A DNA stretch of 10,590 nt, from contig CAJPQU010000064.1 of assembly GCA_905372875.1 (NCBI GenBank), positions 1-10,590 of the forward strand, given 5' to 3'. This stretch comes from an uncultured Schwartzia sp. (GTDB lineage Bacteria > Bacillota > Negativicutes > Selenomonadales > Selenomonadaceae). Made by a program: the position numbers and the translations under genes. Numbering within the stretch: the first letter of the stretch is position 1; the number at the start of each line of letters is the position of its first letter. Below, one piece after another: positions 1 through 6,295 of the stretch. The notes beneath the pieces are model-generated. The model was given only the letters and a program-made list of their open reading frames with translations. It was not told the origin of the DNA and ran no database searches.

Positions 1-745
1 CCCCAATACCCCCGGCCACAGGATGCGAGGATGTCACGTAAGGATACGTACCATAGTCAAGATCCAGCATCGTGGCCTGCGCTCCTTCGAAGAGAACGCG
101 CTTTCCCGCCGCCAGTTCTTCGTGCAGCAGGGCGATGGTATCGCAGACATAAGGGCGCAGCCGCTCTGCGTAGCCTAAATACGAGGTCAAAAGTTCGTCA
201 TAATCCAAGGGCGCGTGGTTATACATCCGCTCTAATTCCATGTTTTTGAAGGTTAAATTTTCTTTCAAGCGCTTGGCAAATTCTTCCTTATCCATGAGAT
301 CACAGACCCGGATGCCCATGCGCTTAGCCTTATCCTGATAACAGGGGCCGATGCCGCGCTTCGTGGTGCCGATCTTGCTCGCCCCGCGCAGTTCCTCGCT
401 GAGGCTGTCAATCAGGCGATGGTAGGGGAATACGACATGGGCACGGTTGGATAAGCGAATGCCGCTGATATCCACACCTCGCTTCGCCATGGCGTCCATC
501 TCTTCCAGCATGACCTCGGGATCCACCACGACCCCGTTGCCGATGACGCAGTATGTCCCCGGATAGAGAATGCCCGACGGCAGGAGACGCAGCTTATATT
601 CCTCGCCGTTCACCGCCACCGTATGCCCGGCGTTGCTGCCGCCGCCATAACGTACTACTGTATCCGCCTGACTGGCCAAATAATCGACGATCTTCCCCTT
701 GCCTTCATCGCCCCACTGGCTGCCCATGACTACCACTGCTGCCAT
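1..745 (-). CDS. purA: Adenylosuccinate synthase, N-terminal part (cut by window edge)
   Basis: Adenylosuccinate synthase joins IMP and aspartate using GTP, the first committed step from IMP to AMP, in the cytoplasm. The first 248 residues are visible; the family is usually about 430 long, so the rest lies beyond the left edge. The GTP-binding loop GSQWGDEGKGK is at residues 8-18, with the catalytic Asp13. NAGHT at 38-42 carries His41, and the second family signature GIGPCYQDKAKR lies near residue 135-150. SSHPVAGGIG at the visible end fits the expected position. The ATG at 743-745 is preceded by AAGGAG (756-761) at a 10-base gap, so the start is secure. The gene follows purB on the same strand after 129 bases, with no terminator or clear promoter between, so co-transcription with purB is likely. 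Confidence 0.97.
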   Translation of the reverse strand, partial: MAAVVVMGSQWGDEGKGKIVDYLASQADTVVRYGGGSNAGHTVAVNGEEYKLRLLPSGILYPGTYCVIGNGVVVDPEVMLEEMDAMAKRGVDISGIRLSNRAHVVFPYHRLIDSLSEELRGASKIGTTKRGIGPCYQDKAKRMGIRVCDLMDKEEFAKRLKENLTFKNMELERMYNHAPLDYDELLTSYLGYAERLRPYVCDTIALLHEELAAGKRVLFEGAQATMLDLDYGTYPYVTSSHPVAGGIG

Positions 746-749
746 CTGT

Positions 750-803
750 CTATCGCTCCTTCTTCATCCTGTCTCGAAAGTCATCCTCATAGAACTGCTG
801 CAT
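750..803 (-). CDS. Possible 17-residue leader ORF just before purA
   Basis: In the purB-purA gap a short reading frame, MQQFYEDDFRDRMKKER, ends in TAG four bases before the purA ATG. The purA ribosome site AAGGAG lies inside its last codons (Lys-Lys-Glu-Arg). The reading frame is charged and continues open upstream to the end of purB without another ATG, and no strong ribosome site precedes it. It could couple translation from upstream into purA, or be chance. No family is recognised. Confidence 0.17.
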   Translation of the reverse strand: MQQFYEDDFRDRMKKER

Positions 804-874
804 CCCTGCGTATCTTTTCCGCCGGGCGGCGCCATCCCTCCGGGAAAATGGCCGAAAATCTCCCCCGTACTGCC

Positions 875-2167
875 TTAAAGCCCGAAACGGGCGAAAATCA
901 TATCCACATTGCGGAGGAACCACTGATAATCAAAGCACGCCTCGATCTCAGCTTTCGTGAGATACCGGGTAATATCCGGATCTTTCTCCACGTTGGTACG
1001 GAAATCCTCCCCCGCCATCCAGCGTTTCATGGCGTTTCTCTGCACCCACTGATAGGCATCCTCCCGGAGAACTCCCTTGTCCACGATGGCTAAGAGAAGC
1101 CGCTGGCTGTAAATGAGGCCCCCGGTCTTATTCATATTTTCCAGCATGGCCTCTGGATACACCAAGAGTTTATCGATGATATTGGTAAATTTCTTCACGC
1201 AGTAATCCACATTGATGGTGCTGTCCGGCAGGATGACACGCTCCACGGAAGAATGGGAAATGTCCCGCTCGTGCCAGAGGGTGATGTTCTCCATGGCCGC
1301 CACCGCATTGCCCCGCACGAGGCGCGCCATGCCCGACACCCGCTCGCAGGTGATGGGATTGCGCTTGTGGGGCATGGCGGAAGATCCCTTCTGCCCCGGG
1401 CTGAAATACTCCTCCGCCTCCCGGATATCGGTACGCTGGAGATTGCGGATCTCCGTGGCGAATTTCTCGAAAGAGCTGGCCACGATGGCCAGCGTCGTCA
1501 TGTACTCAGCGTGGCGATCCCGCTGAATGACCTGCGTCGCCAGACGAACCGGCGTCAGCCCCAACTTCTGACAGACCATCGCCTCAATGCGCGGGTCGAT
1601 GTTGGAATACGTCCCCACCGCTCCGGAGAGTTTCCCCACCGCCACCATTTTCTGCGCGTGTTCCACCCGCTCGATGTCCCGCTCCACCTCCGCCATCCAA
1701 AGGAGGAGCTTAAGCCCGAAGGTCATGGGCTCAGCATGAATGCCGTGGGTGCGCCCGATACAGGGGGTATGCTTAAATTCCGCCGCCCGGCGCTTTAACA
1801 CTTCATGAAAGCGGCGCAAATCCTGCAAGATGATGTCCGCCGACTTCTTCATCATGATGCCCAGCGCCGTATCCTTCACGTCGCTGGACGTAAGCCCCCG
1901 GTGGATATACTTGGAATCCTCCCCCACATATTCCGCCACATTCGTCAGAAAGGCAATGATATCGTGATTCGTCACCTTCTCAATCTCATGTACGCGCGCC
2001 AGATCAAACTTCGCCTTACGACGAATATTCGCCGCCGCTTCCTGCGGGATCTCCCCCAATTCGGCCATGGCATCACAAGCCGCAAGCTCCACTTCAAGAA
2101 TCTCTTCAAATTCATGCTGCAAGGACCAAAGATGTCCCATCTCCGGGTTCGTATAGCGTTCGATCAT
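875..2167 (-). CDS. purB: Adenylosuccinate lyase
   Basis: Adenylosuccinate lyase removes fumarate from SAICAR and from adenylosuccinate, acting twice in purine synthesis as a cytoplasmic tetramer. The 430-residue product matches the family length. Visible active-site elements are His68 in TNHD, TSSDV at 93-97, THGIHAEP from 140 with catalytic His141, and the fumarate-lyase signature GSSAMPHKRNP at 261-271 with Ser262. These numbers coincide with those of the Bacillus subtilis enzyme, which fixes the ATG at 2165-2167. An in-frame extension upstream to 2395 exists, but the promoter (2226-2254) lies inside it, and a GAGGGG ribosome site sits before the chosen ATG. No defect is seen, and the gene is probably transcribed on into purA. 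Confidence 0.97.
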   Translation of the reverse strand: MIERYTNPEMGHLWSLQHEFEEILEVELAACDAMAELGEIPQEAAANIRRKAKFDLARVHEIEKVTNHDIIAFLTNVAEYVGEDSKYIHRGLTSSDVKDTALGIMMKKSADIILQDLRRFHEVLKRRAAEFKHTPCIGRTHGIHAEPMTFGLKLLLWMAEVERDIERVEHAQKMVAVGKLSGAVGTYSNIDPRIEAMVCQKLGLTPVRLATQVIQRDRHAEYMTTLAIVASSFEKFATEIRNLQRTDIREAEEYFSPGQKGSSAMPHKRNPITCERVSGMARLVRGNAVAAMENITLWHERDISHSSVERVILPDSTINVDYCVKKFTNIIDKLLVYPEAMLENMNKTGGLIYSQRLLLAIVDKGVLREDAYQWVQRNAMKRWMAGEDFRTNVEKDPDITRYLTKAEIEACFDYQWFLRNVDMIFARFGL

Positions 2168-2225
2168 TGATCTGTACCCCCTCTGCCCAAATGGCGGCGA
2201 AAAACATGGCTGCGCCAACGGGTTC

Positions 2226-2254
2226 ATCATATCATTCCCCTTCGCCCCTGTCAA
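2226..2254 (-). promoter_or_regulatory. purB promoter
   Basis: On the minus strand TTGACA (2249-2254), a 17-base spacer and TATGAT (2226-2231) form a near-consensus sigma-70 promoter. A TGA just upstream of the -10 also makes it an extended -10. The start of transcription would be near 2219, giving a leader of about 50 bases. I see no riboswitch fold or purine repressor site that I can name in the leader. Confidence 0.85.
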
Positions 2255-2289
2255 TTCTACATAAAGCGCATCTTCCATTCGGGTAAAAC

Positions 2290-2305
2290 GCAGCAAAGAT
2301 GCTGC
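2290..2305. repeat. Inverted repeat upstream of the purB promoter
   Basis: GCAGCA, AAGA, TGCTGC is a perfect 6-base stem with a 4-base loop, about 35 bases upstream of the purB -35. Read on the minus strand it is followed by GTTTT, so it may be a weak second terminator for upstream transcripts or an operator. Function is not known. Confidence 0.4.
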
Positions 2306-2395
2306 TTGTCCTCTTTGTTTTCTCATATTTGTTCCCCTGACAAAAAATTCCTCGAAGCAGCGTGCCCGCACATACCGCTGCCGTACCGGTCGCAT

Positions 2396-2428
2396 AAAAA
2401 AAAACAGCCGGAAGCATCAGCTGCCGGC
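2396..2428 (-). terminator. Intrinsic terminator after the bactofilin gene
   Basis: On the minus strand the stem GCCGG/CCGGC (2424-2428 with 2407-2411) is extended inside by AGC/GCT around a TGAT loop. It is followed by TG and nine T residues (2396-2404). It closes the M23-bactofilin transcript and insulates purB. Confidence 0.85.
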
Positions 2429-2450
2429 CATCAAGCACCTAAAATCTCCT

Positions 2451-2488
2451 TTGCCAGTCAGGAGGCACCGAGTGCCCCTGACTGGCAA
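2451..2488 (-). repeat. Long near-perfect hairpin between bactofilin stop and terminator
   Basis: TTGCCAGTCAGG (2451-2462) pairs perfectly with CCTGACTGGCAA (2477-2488). Inside, GGCAC pairs with GTGCC around a 3-base loop, with one bulged base at 2463. The 17-pair stem starts 14 bases past the bactofilin stop. It has no T-run after it on the minus strand, so it is not a usual terminator; it is followed at once by the ribosome-site-like AAGGAG (2446-2451). It may protect the 3' end of the message, act in cis, or be a mobile palindromic repeat. Confidence 0.75.
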
Positions 2489-2502
2489 GCAGTGGCGAGT
2501 CT

Positions 2503-2898
2503 TTACGTTGCCGGCTGCGATTCGGGCATACCGGCCATTCGTACCGCCATCTCGCTGTGTCCCTGAAATACGCCTCCATCGGCAATATTGAGGCTGCGGA
2601 CTTTAACATCCCCTACCAGCTGCCCCGTAACGTAGATGCTGAGATTCCCTTCAATATCAGCGTTGCCGGTGACACTCCCCGCCACAATGAGGCTGCTGGC
2701 CTTGACGTCACCCGTGACGCAGCCGCTCTCGCCGATGACCGCGTCACCGCTGACCGAGATGCCGCCGTCTACCCGACCGTCCACGCGAATGTTTCCGCCG
2801 CCTGCGATTTGTCCGGTGATGACCGTGCTGCGGCCGATCACCGTCTCGATATCGTTGCCGACTGAGATATCGACTTTCTTCTTCATACTCTCAAACAT
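2503..2898 (-). CDS. Bactofilin (polymer-forming cytoskeletal protein)
   Basis: Bactofilins polymerise without nucleotide into filaments at the inner face of the membrane and place cell-wall enzymes. The 131-residue product has a short N-terminal tail (MFESMKKK), then from about 18 to 115 a run of six-residue-like beta-helix turns rich in G, V and I, for example VITGQIAGGGNIRVDGRVDG at 26-45 and SGDAVIGESGCVTGDV at 50-65. It closes with a short flexible tail. The ATG at 2896-2898 has GAGAGG eight bases before it; a longer in-frame reading to 3021 would overlap the M23 gene and lacks a better site. The gene follows the M23 peptidase by 73 bases on the same strand, a pairing known from CcmA/Csd1-type loci of cell-shape control. 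Family is clear; role is inferred from the family. Confidence 0.93.
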   Translation of the reverse strand: MFESMKKKVDISVGNDIETVIGRSTVITGQIAGGGNIRVDGRVDGGISVSGDAVIGESGCVTGDVKASSLIVAGSVTGNADIEGNLSIYVTGQLVGDVKVRSLNIADGGVFQGHSEMAVRMAGMPESQPAT

Positions 2899-2942
2899 GA
2901 TGACCGCCTCTCTCCCTAAGACATTGCTTCTTGCTTTCTCTG

Positions 2943-2958
2943 TCGGCCGTACGGCCGA
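2943..2958. repeat. 16-base perfect palindrome in the M23-bactofilin gap
   Basis: TCGGCCGTACGGCCGA is its own reverse complement. It lies 13 bases after the M23 stop and 44 bases before the bactofilin start. No T-run follows on either strand, so it is not an intrinsic terminator. It could be an RNA hairpin tuning the ratio of the two proteins, or a protein site. Confidence 0.6.
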
Positions 2959-2971
2959 TACCACAGTAAAA

Positions 2972-3994
2972 TCAGAGATACCCGGACGGATTGACCGGCT
3001 CTCCGTTGATGCGTACCTCATAATGAACGTGCGGCCCGGTGCTGAAGCCCGTGCTGCCCATAAACGCGATGATCTGCCCCCGCGTCACCGTCTGCCCTGG
3101 AGATACCACCACTTCCTGCGCATGTCCGTAACGGGTCACAACGCCGTTGCCGTGGTCGATGTCCACCATATTGCCGTAGCCGCCCGAATTCCAGCCCGCC
3201 GCCACCACGATGCCGTCGGCCGTAGCGGTGATGGGCGTCCCATAATCATTGGCGATATCAATGCCGGGATGAAAATCACTGCCGCCCCAGCGCAGCCCGT
3301 AGGGGGAACTCACATCGCCGCCGGCCGGCCAGCCTGACGGAGTCATGCGGCTGAGCTGCTGTTGATAAAGCATATACTGCTGTTTTTCCACCAGCGCGGC
3401 CCGAATCTCTTCCAAGTTGGCCCGGCTCTTCGCTATGCGCTGCTGAATATTGTCCAACGCCTGCCGGACATTTTTGACATTCGGCGCGATCCACGGACCG
3501 CCCTGCCCATCATGATGAGCATCGTCAGCCGGTGCGAACGGTTCCGGCTCTGCGTACGCCGATTCCGCAGAAGGAATATCCGCGGGCAGCGCTCCTTCCG
3601 GCGCTGGTACCCCCTCCGGCGGTGTGCCGCCGGACGCGTCCTCGGATGCAGGCAGTCCCGACAAACGCTGCAATTCCTGCTCAATCTGGCTGAGCTTCTC
3701 CATTTCATCCTGCAGCGCGTTGGCCTTCTTGGCCAACTGAGAAAGCTGTTCCTGCTGCATGCTGTTCACCTGCTGAAGCTGACTGATCTCCGCGGCGTTC
3801 GTCTTCCCCTCAAAAGCGCTGTACGTGGCATAGCCAAAAGCTCCCACAAAGAGAACGGCTCCCGCAGCCAGCGAGGCAAACCCGTATTTGAAGACACGAA
3901 GCGGCAGACGAATACTGTGTATCGTCTGCCCTTGATGCGGAATAATTTTGATCGTGTACTCCCGGTGATCTTCTGGTCGTAAACGCCCCTCCAA
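2972..3994 (-). CDS. Membrane-anchored M23 (LytM) peptidoglycan endopeptidase
   Basis: M23 peptidases are zinc enzymes that cut peptide cross-links of peptidoglycan outside the membrane. With the TTG start at 3992-3994 the product has 340 residues: a cytoplasmic tail, one membrane helix at about 36-59, a coiled coil rich in Q, E and L at about 67-113, a Pro/Ala/Glu-rich linker to about 173, a second helical stretch to about 215, and the M23 domain at 223-340. All metal and catalytic residues are present: His242 and Asp246 in HPGID, His291, and HVH at 322-324, so it should be active. The TTG has GGAGG (4002-4006) seven bases upstream. A GTG at 4043-4045 would add 17 mostly hydrophobic residues but has no ribosome site. 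It is followed by the bactofilin gene, suggesting a filament-guided cell-wall enzyme. Confidence 0.93.
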   Translation of the reverse strand: MEGRLRPEDHREYTIKIIPHQGQTIHSIRLPLRVFKYGFASLAAGAVLFVGAFGYATYSAFEGKTNAAEISQLQQVNSMQQEQLSQLAKKANALQDEMEKLSQIEQELQRLSGLPASEDASGGTPPEGVPAPEGALPADIPSAESAYAEPEPFAPADDAHHDGQGGPWIAPNVKNVRQALDNIQQRIAKSRANLEEIRAALVEKQQYMLYQQQLSRMTPSGWPAGGDVSSPYGLRWGGSDFHPGIDIANDYGTPITATADGIVVAAGWNSGGYGNMVDIDHGNGVVTRYGHAQEVVVSPGQTVTRGQIIAFMGSTGFSTGPHVHYEVRINGEPVNPSGYL

Positions 3995-4326
3995 AAGAAC
4001 CCCTCCAAACCATGCACAAAAACTAACGGCAAGAGAAATTTTCACCTGACAGAAAGGGCCGACGTCGGTCCGCTTCCTTGCGGCCGCCCTCGCTGCGTGC
4101 TCACCTTACACTTAAACACCAAACGCCAGCGGCGCGCCCCTTGCCTTTGTCAAGTATCCTTATTATATCATACCCGAGGGAAAAAGAAAAACCCGCGCCG
4201 TATCGCGAAAGCAGGGCTTATCTGCTGTCGCCGTCAAGAAAAACCGCCCTCGGAACGGATCACCATTTTTTCTAAACTTTTTCCAAGATAAAACAAAAGT
4301 ACCATACCCCGGGACACCTCACGGGA
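3995..4326 (-). other. Gap between ung and the M23 gene: leader and promoter, no gene
   Basis: This 332-base stretch holds the M23 promoter (4162-4170) and its long leader, including the palindrome CCGACGTCGG at 4059-4068. No convincing terminator for ung is visible; the A/T-rich part at 4262-4290 lacks a GC stem, so ung transcripts may read into the M23 leader. Short open frames here have no supporting features. Confidence 0.6.
4162..4170 (-). promoter_or_regulatory. Extended -10 promoter of the M23-bactofilin operon
   Basis: On the minus strand TGATATAAT is a perfect extended -10 element (TGnTATAAT). No good -35 is seen at the right distance, which this class tolerates. Transcription would start near 4155, leaving about 160 bases of leader before the TTG start. 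Confidence 0.65.
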
Positions 4327-5001
4327 TCAAATATCAGGCAGCTGCCAATCCACCGGTGTTTCCCCGACGCTTTCCAAAAAGGCGTTGACCTTGGAAAAGG
4401 GCCGGCTGCCGAAAAATCCGTAGCTGGCGGAAAGCGGGCTGGGGTGGGGCGACTCCACAATAAAATGGCGGGAGGTATCGATCATGTTCTTCTTTTTCCG
4501 TGCCGGGCCGCCCCAAAGAATAAAGGCCAACGGTTTCTCCCGCGCGTTCAGGAGCGTGATGATCTTATCCGTAAACGTTTCCCAGCCCCGTCCCCGATGA
4601 GAATTCGCCTGATGGGCCCGCACCGTCAGCACCGTATTGAGGAGCAGCACCCCCTGCTCTGCCCAGGGCTTCAAGCAGCCGTTATTCGGGATCCGGCAGC
4701 CTAAATCCGTTTGCAGCTCTTTAAAAATATTCAGCAAGGACGGCGGCGGCGCCACCCCCGGCTGCACGGAGAAACTCAGTCCATGTGCCTGTCCCGGCCC
4801 ATGATAAGGATCCTGTCCTAAAATGACGACTTTTACCGCCGCATAAGGCGTATAATGGAGCGCATTAAAAATATCATACATGTCGGGATAGACGCGTCCC
4901 CGTCGGTATTCGTCGATGAGGAACCGGCGCAGTTCTTGATAATAGGGCTGTTTGAGTTCCTCATCGAGGTAGGCGGCCCAATCGTTATGAAAAATCTCCA
5001 T
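4327..5001 (-). CDS. ung: Uracil-DNA glycosylase, family 1
   Basis: Uracil-DNA glycosylase cuts uracil from DNA and starts base excision repair. The 224-residue product has the usual length. The water-activating loop GQDPYH is at residues 62-67 with catalytic Asp64. PPPSLLNIFKEL at 85-96 is the proline-rich DNA-compressing loop, and LLNTVLTV near 120-127 holds the uracil-reading Asn122. The minor-groove loop HPSPLS at 186-191 carries His186, and FFGSRPFSKVN follows. No key residue is missing. The ATG at 4999-5001 follows a GGGGGGA ribosome site and a 5' leader of about 20 bases from the promoter at 5028-5036. It is divergent from the thioesterase pair and stands as a single gene. Confidence 0.97.
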   Translation of the reverse strand: MEIFHNDWAAYLDEELKQPYYQELRRFLIDEYRRGRVYPDMYDIFNALHYTPYAAVKVVILGQDPYHGPGQAHGLSFSVQPGVAPPPSLLNIFKELQTDLGCRIPNNGCLKPWAEQGVLLLNTVLTVRAHQANSHRGRGWETFTDKIITLLNAREKPLAFILWGGPARKKKNMIDTSRHFIVESPHPSPLSASYGFFGSRPFSKVNAFLESVGETPVDWQLPDI

Positions 5002-5027
5002 GCGAATCCCCCCGCAAGCTTTTTTCC

Positions 5028-5036
5028 ATTATATCA
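5028..5036 (-). promoter_or_regulatory. Extended -10 promoter of ung
   Basis: TGATATAAT on the minus strand is identical to the element before the M23 gene. No matching -35 is seen. It lies about 27 bases before the ung ATG. Confidence 0.65.
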
Positions 5037-5043
5037 TATCCCC

Positions 5044-5184
5044 CTAAACGCCGGCTTCGCTTACGTCCACCCTTGCTAAGGGATGAGATACCTATTCTCC
5101 ACTAAAGCCGCGTTTTGAAACGCTCCCTAAGTGCTTCATACAGTATCATACAGCCTTAAATACCATACACGACTAAACGCCGGC
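5044..5184. repeat. Direct repeat and palindrome cluster in the ung-thioesterase divergent region
   Basis: CTAAACGCCGGC occurs twice in the same orientation, at 5044-5055 and 5173-5184. Between them are a 14-base palindrome GCGTTTTGAAACGC (5110-5123) and a short repeat TCATACAG at 5136-5143 and 5146-5153 (period 10 bases). The arrangement looks like regulator sites between the two divergent promoters, but no known operator is recognised. Confidence 0.45.
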
Positions 5185-5213
5185 CGCCTTCTCTCGCCTT
5201 TGTTCAGAGGGTA

Positions 5214-5222
5214 TGGTATAAT
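5214..5222 (+). promoter_or_regulatory. Extended -10 promoter of the thioesterase pair
   Basis: TGGTATAAT fits TGnTATAAT. There is no convincing -35 at 15-19 bases. The predicted start near 5229 gives a leader of about 34 bases, with AAGGAG (5249-5254) eight bases before the GTG start. Confidence 0.7.
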
Positions 5223-5262
5223 GTGACCACTTAATGGCCAACAGCAAAAAGGAGCCTTCTCC

Positions 5263-5712
5263 GTGAAAAAGGAAGCGATCCTGACGCGTCTGCGTCATCT
5301 CTACAACACGAACCCTTTCGTCCACCTCTTGGACATCGTCATCGACGACGCAGGCCCCGGTTGGGCAAAAAGTCACATGGACGTGCAGCCCCATCTCGTC
5401 AACATGGACGGCCTTCTCCACGGCGGCGCCCTGGGGACCCTCATCGACAATCTCTGCGGCGTCTCTGGGCGCACCCTCGGCTACAGCGTAGTGACCCAGA
5501 ACATTTCCGCCAATTACATTAAGAATATTCCCGTAGGGAATACCGCCTACGCGGCATGTAAAGTGCTGCACCACGGGCGCAGTACCATGGTCATGGCGGT
5601 AGACGCCTACAGCGCGGATCACCGCCTTCTCTGTCAGGCCGTCGCCACCATGTTCATCGCCAACGCGGACAAAAATTTTCAAGACATCTGGGAGGAGGGC
5701 GGCACCCCATGA
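5263..5712 (+). CDS. PaaI-type hotdog-fold thioesterase, first of pair
   Basis: PaaI-family hotdog proteins hydrolyse acyl-CoA thioesters, often aryl- or medium-chain ones, as homotetramers in the cytoplasm. The 149-residue product has the full fold length. The active-site turn HGGALGTLID at 53-62 ends in Asp62, the position of the catalytic Asp of the E. coli PaaI group. The core strands VVTQNISANYIKNIPVG (76-92) and the later AACKVLHHGRSTMVMAVDAY (97-116) are typical. The GTG start is set by AAGGAG eight bases upstream. Its TGA overlaps the ATG of the next gene (ATGA), so the two are translationally coupled. The substrate cannot be told from sequence. Confidence 0.88.
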   Translation: MKKEAILTRLRHLYNTNPFVHLLDIVIDDAGPGWAKSHMDVQPHLVNMDGLLHGGALGTLIDNLCGVSGRTLGYSVVTQNISANYIKNIPVGNTAYAACKVLHHGRSTMVMAVDAYSADHRLLCQAVATMFIANADKNFQDIWEEGGTP

Positions 5713-6143
5713 CCTCAGCCGCATGTCTCGCCATCATCCAGGACATCTTCAGCAGCAATCAATTTGTCAAACACTGCGGCATTCTCATCGACGAAGTAGG
5801 CTGCGGCTGGTCGAAGCTCCACATGCCCATCTCCGGCGATGTGCATACGAACCTCACCGGCTTCGTCCACGGCGGCGCCCTATCCACCCTGGCCAATACT
5901 GCCGTGGGCGTGGCCTGCTGCACCGTAGGAGCGCGCACTGTGACGCTGAACATTGTCACCGACTTCATCGGCAACCTCCAAGCGGGGGACACCGCCTGGG
6001 CTGAGGCCAAGGTCACACACCGCGGCCGCCGCACCATCGTCCTCACCGCCGAAATTTACGACGATGCCCGCAATCTCCTCGCCAAGACCATGGCCTCCAT
6101 GTATGTCAAAGGGGCGGACGACCGCATCCCGGCGAAATGGTAA
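5709..6143 (+). CDS. PaaI-type hotdog-fold protein, second of pair, Asn for catalytic Asp
   Basis: This 144-residue protein is a paralogue of the one before it: same length, the shared opening (NxFVxHxxxxxDxxGxGW), HGGALSTLAN at 54-63 and a matching HRGRRTIVLTAEIY near 104-117. At the place of Asp62 in the first protein it has Asn63, so the usual catalytic carboxylate is absent. It may work as a non-catalytic partner in a mixed oligomer, or use another residue. The ATG overlaps the stop of the first gene, with AGGAGG (5693-5698) ten bases upstream inside that gene. A strong terminator follows. Family call is good; loss of activity is inference. Confidence 0.85.
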   Translation: MTSAACLAIIQDIFSSNQFVKHCGILIDEVGCGWSKLHMPISGDVHTNLTGFVHGGALSTLANTAVGVACCTVGARTVTLNIVTDFIGNLQAGDTAWAEAKVTHRGRRTIVLTAEIYDDARNLLAKTMASMYVKGADDRIPAKW

Positions 6144-6169
6144 ACATAAACTCATCTTTGTGCATTGCG

Positions 6170-6217
6170 AAAAAGACTCGCGCCGCAGAAAACGATCCTG
6201 CAGCGCGAGTCTTTTTT
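6170..6217. terminator. Strong bidirectional intrinsic terminator
   Basis: AAAAAGACTCGCGC (6170-6183) pairs perfectly with GCGCGAGTCTTTTT (6203-6216), with further pairing GCAG/CTGC inside the loop. T-runs follow on both strands. It ends the plus-strand thioesterase transcript and the converging zinc-ribbon operon, whose last stop is about 80 bases away. Confidence 0.95.
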
Positions 6218-6295
6218 AATGAACAAACAACGGGAGTCAAGAGGCCGTTTTCCCTCCGAAGTAAATGGTACGCCCGGCCGCAGCGACCCGCCTCC

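Noticed and set aside
2168..2395. In-frame N-terminal extension of purB up to 2395
   Set aside because: The promoter TTGACA/TATGAT lies inside it, and residue numbering from the ATG at 2167 matches the known active-site positions.
2232..2438. 68-residue minus-strand frame with GTG start and good ribosome site
   Set aside because: It runs through an intrinsic terminator and into the purB promoter, and its composition is not protein-like. Kept only as a finding about the ribosome site.
2636..3337. 233-residue plus-strand frame across bactofilin and M23
   Set aside because: Opposite strand of two well-supported genes, no ribosome site and no motif.
3995..4045. GTG start of the M23 gene at 4043-4045
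   Set aside because: No ribosome site before it; the TTG at 3992-3994 has GGAGG at good distance and gives the usual short cytoplasmic tail.
4262..4290. A/T-rich inverted repeat as ung terminator
   Set aside because: The stem (ACTTTT/AAAAGT) has almost no GC pairs and a long loop; not a convincing intrinsic terminator.
5173..5724. 183-residue minus-strand frame over the first thioesterase
   Set aside because: Antisense to a gene with the clear HGG motif, a promoter and a ribosome site.
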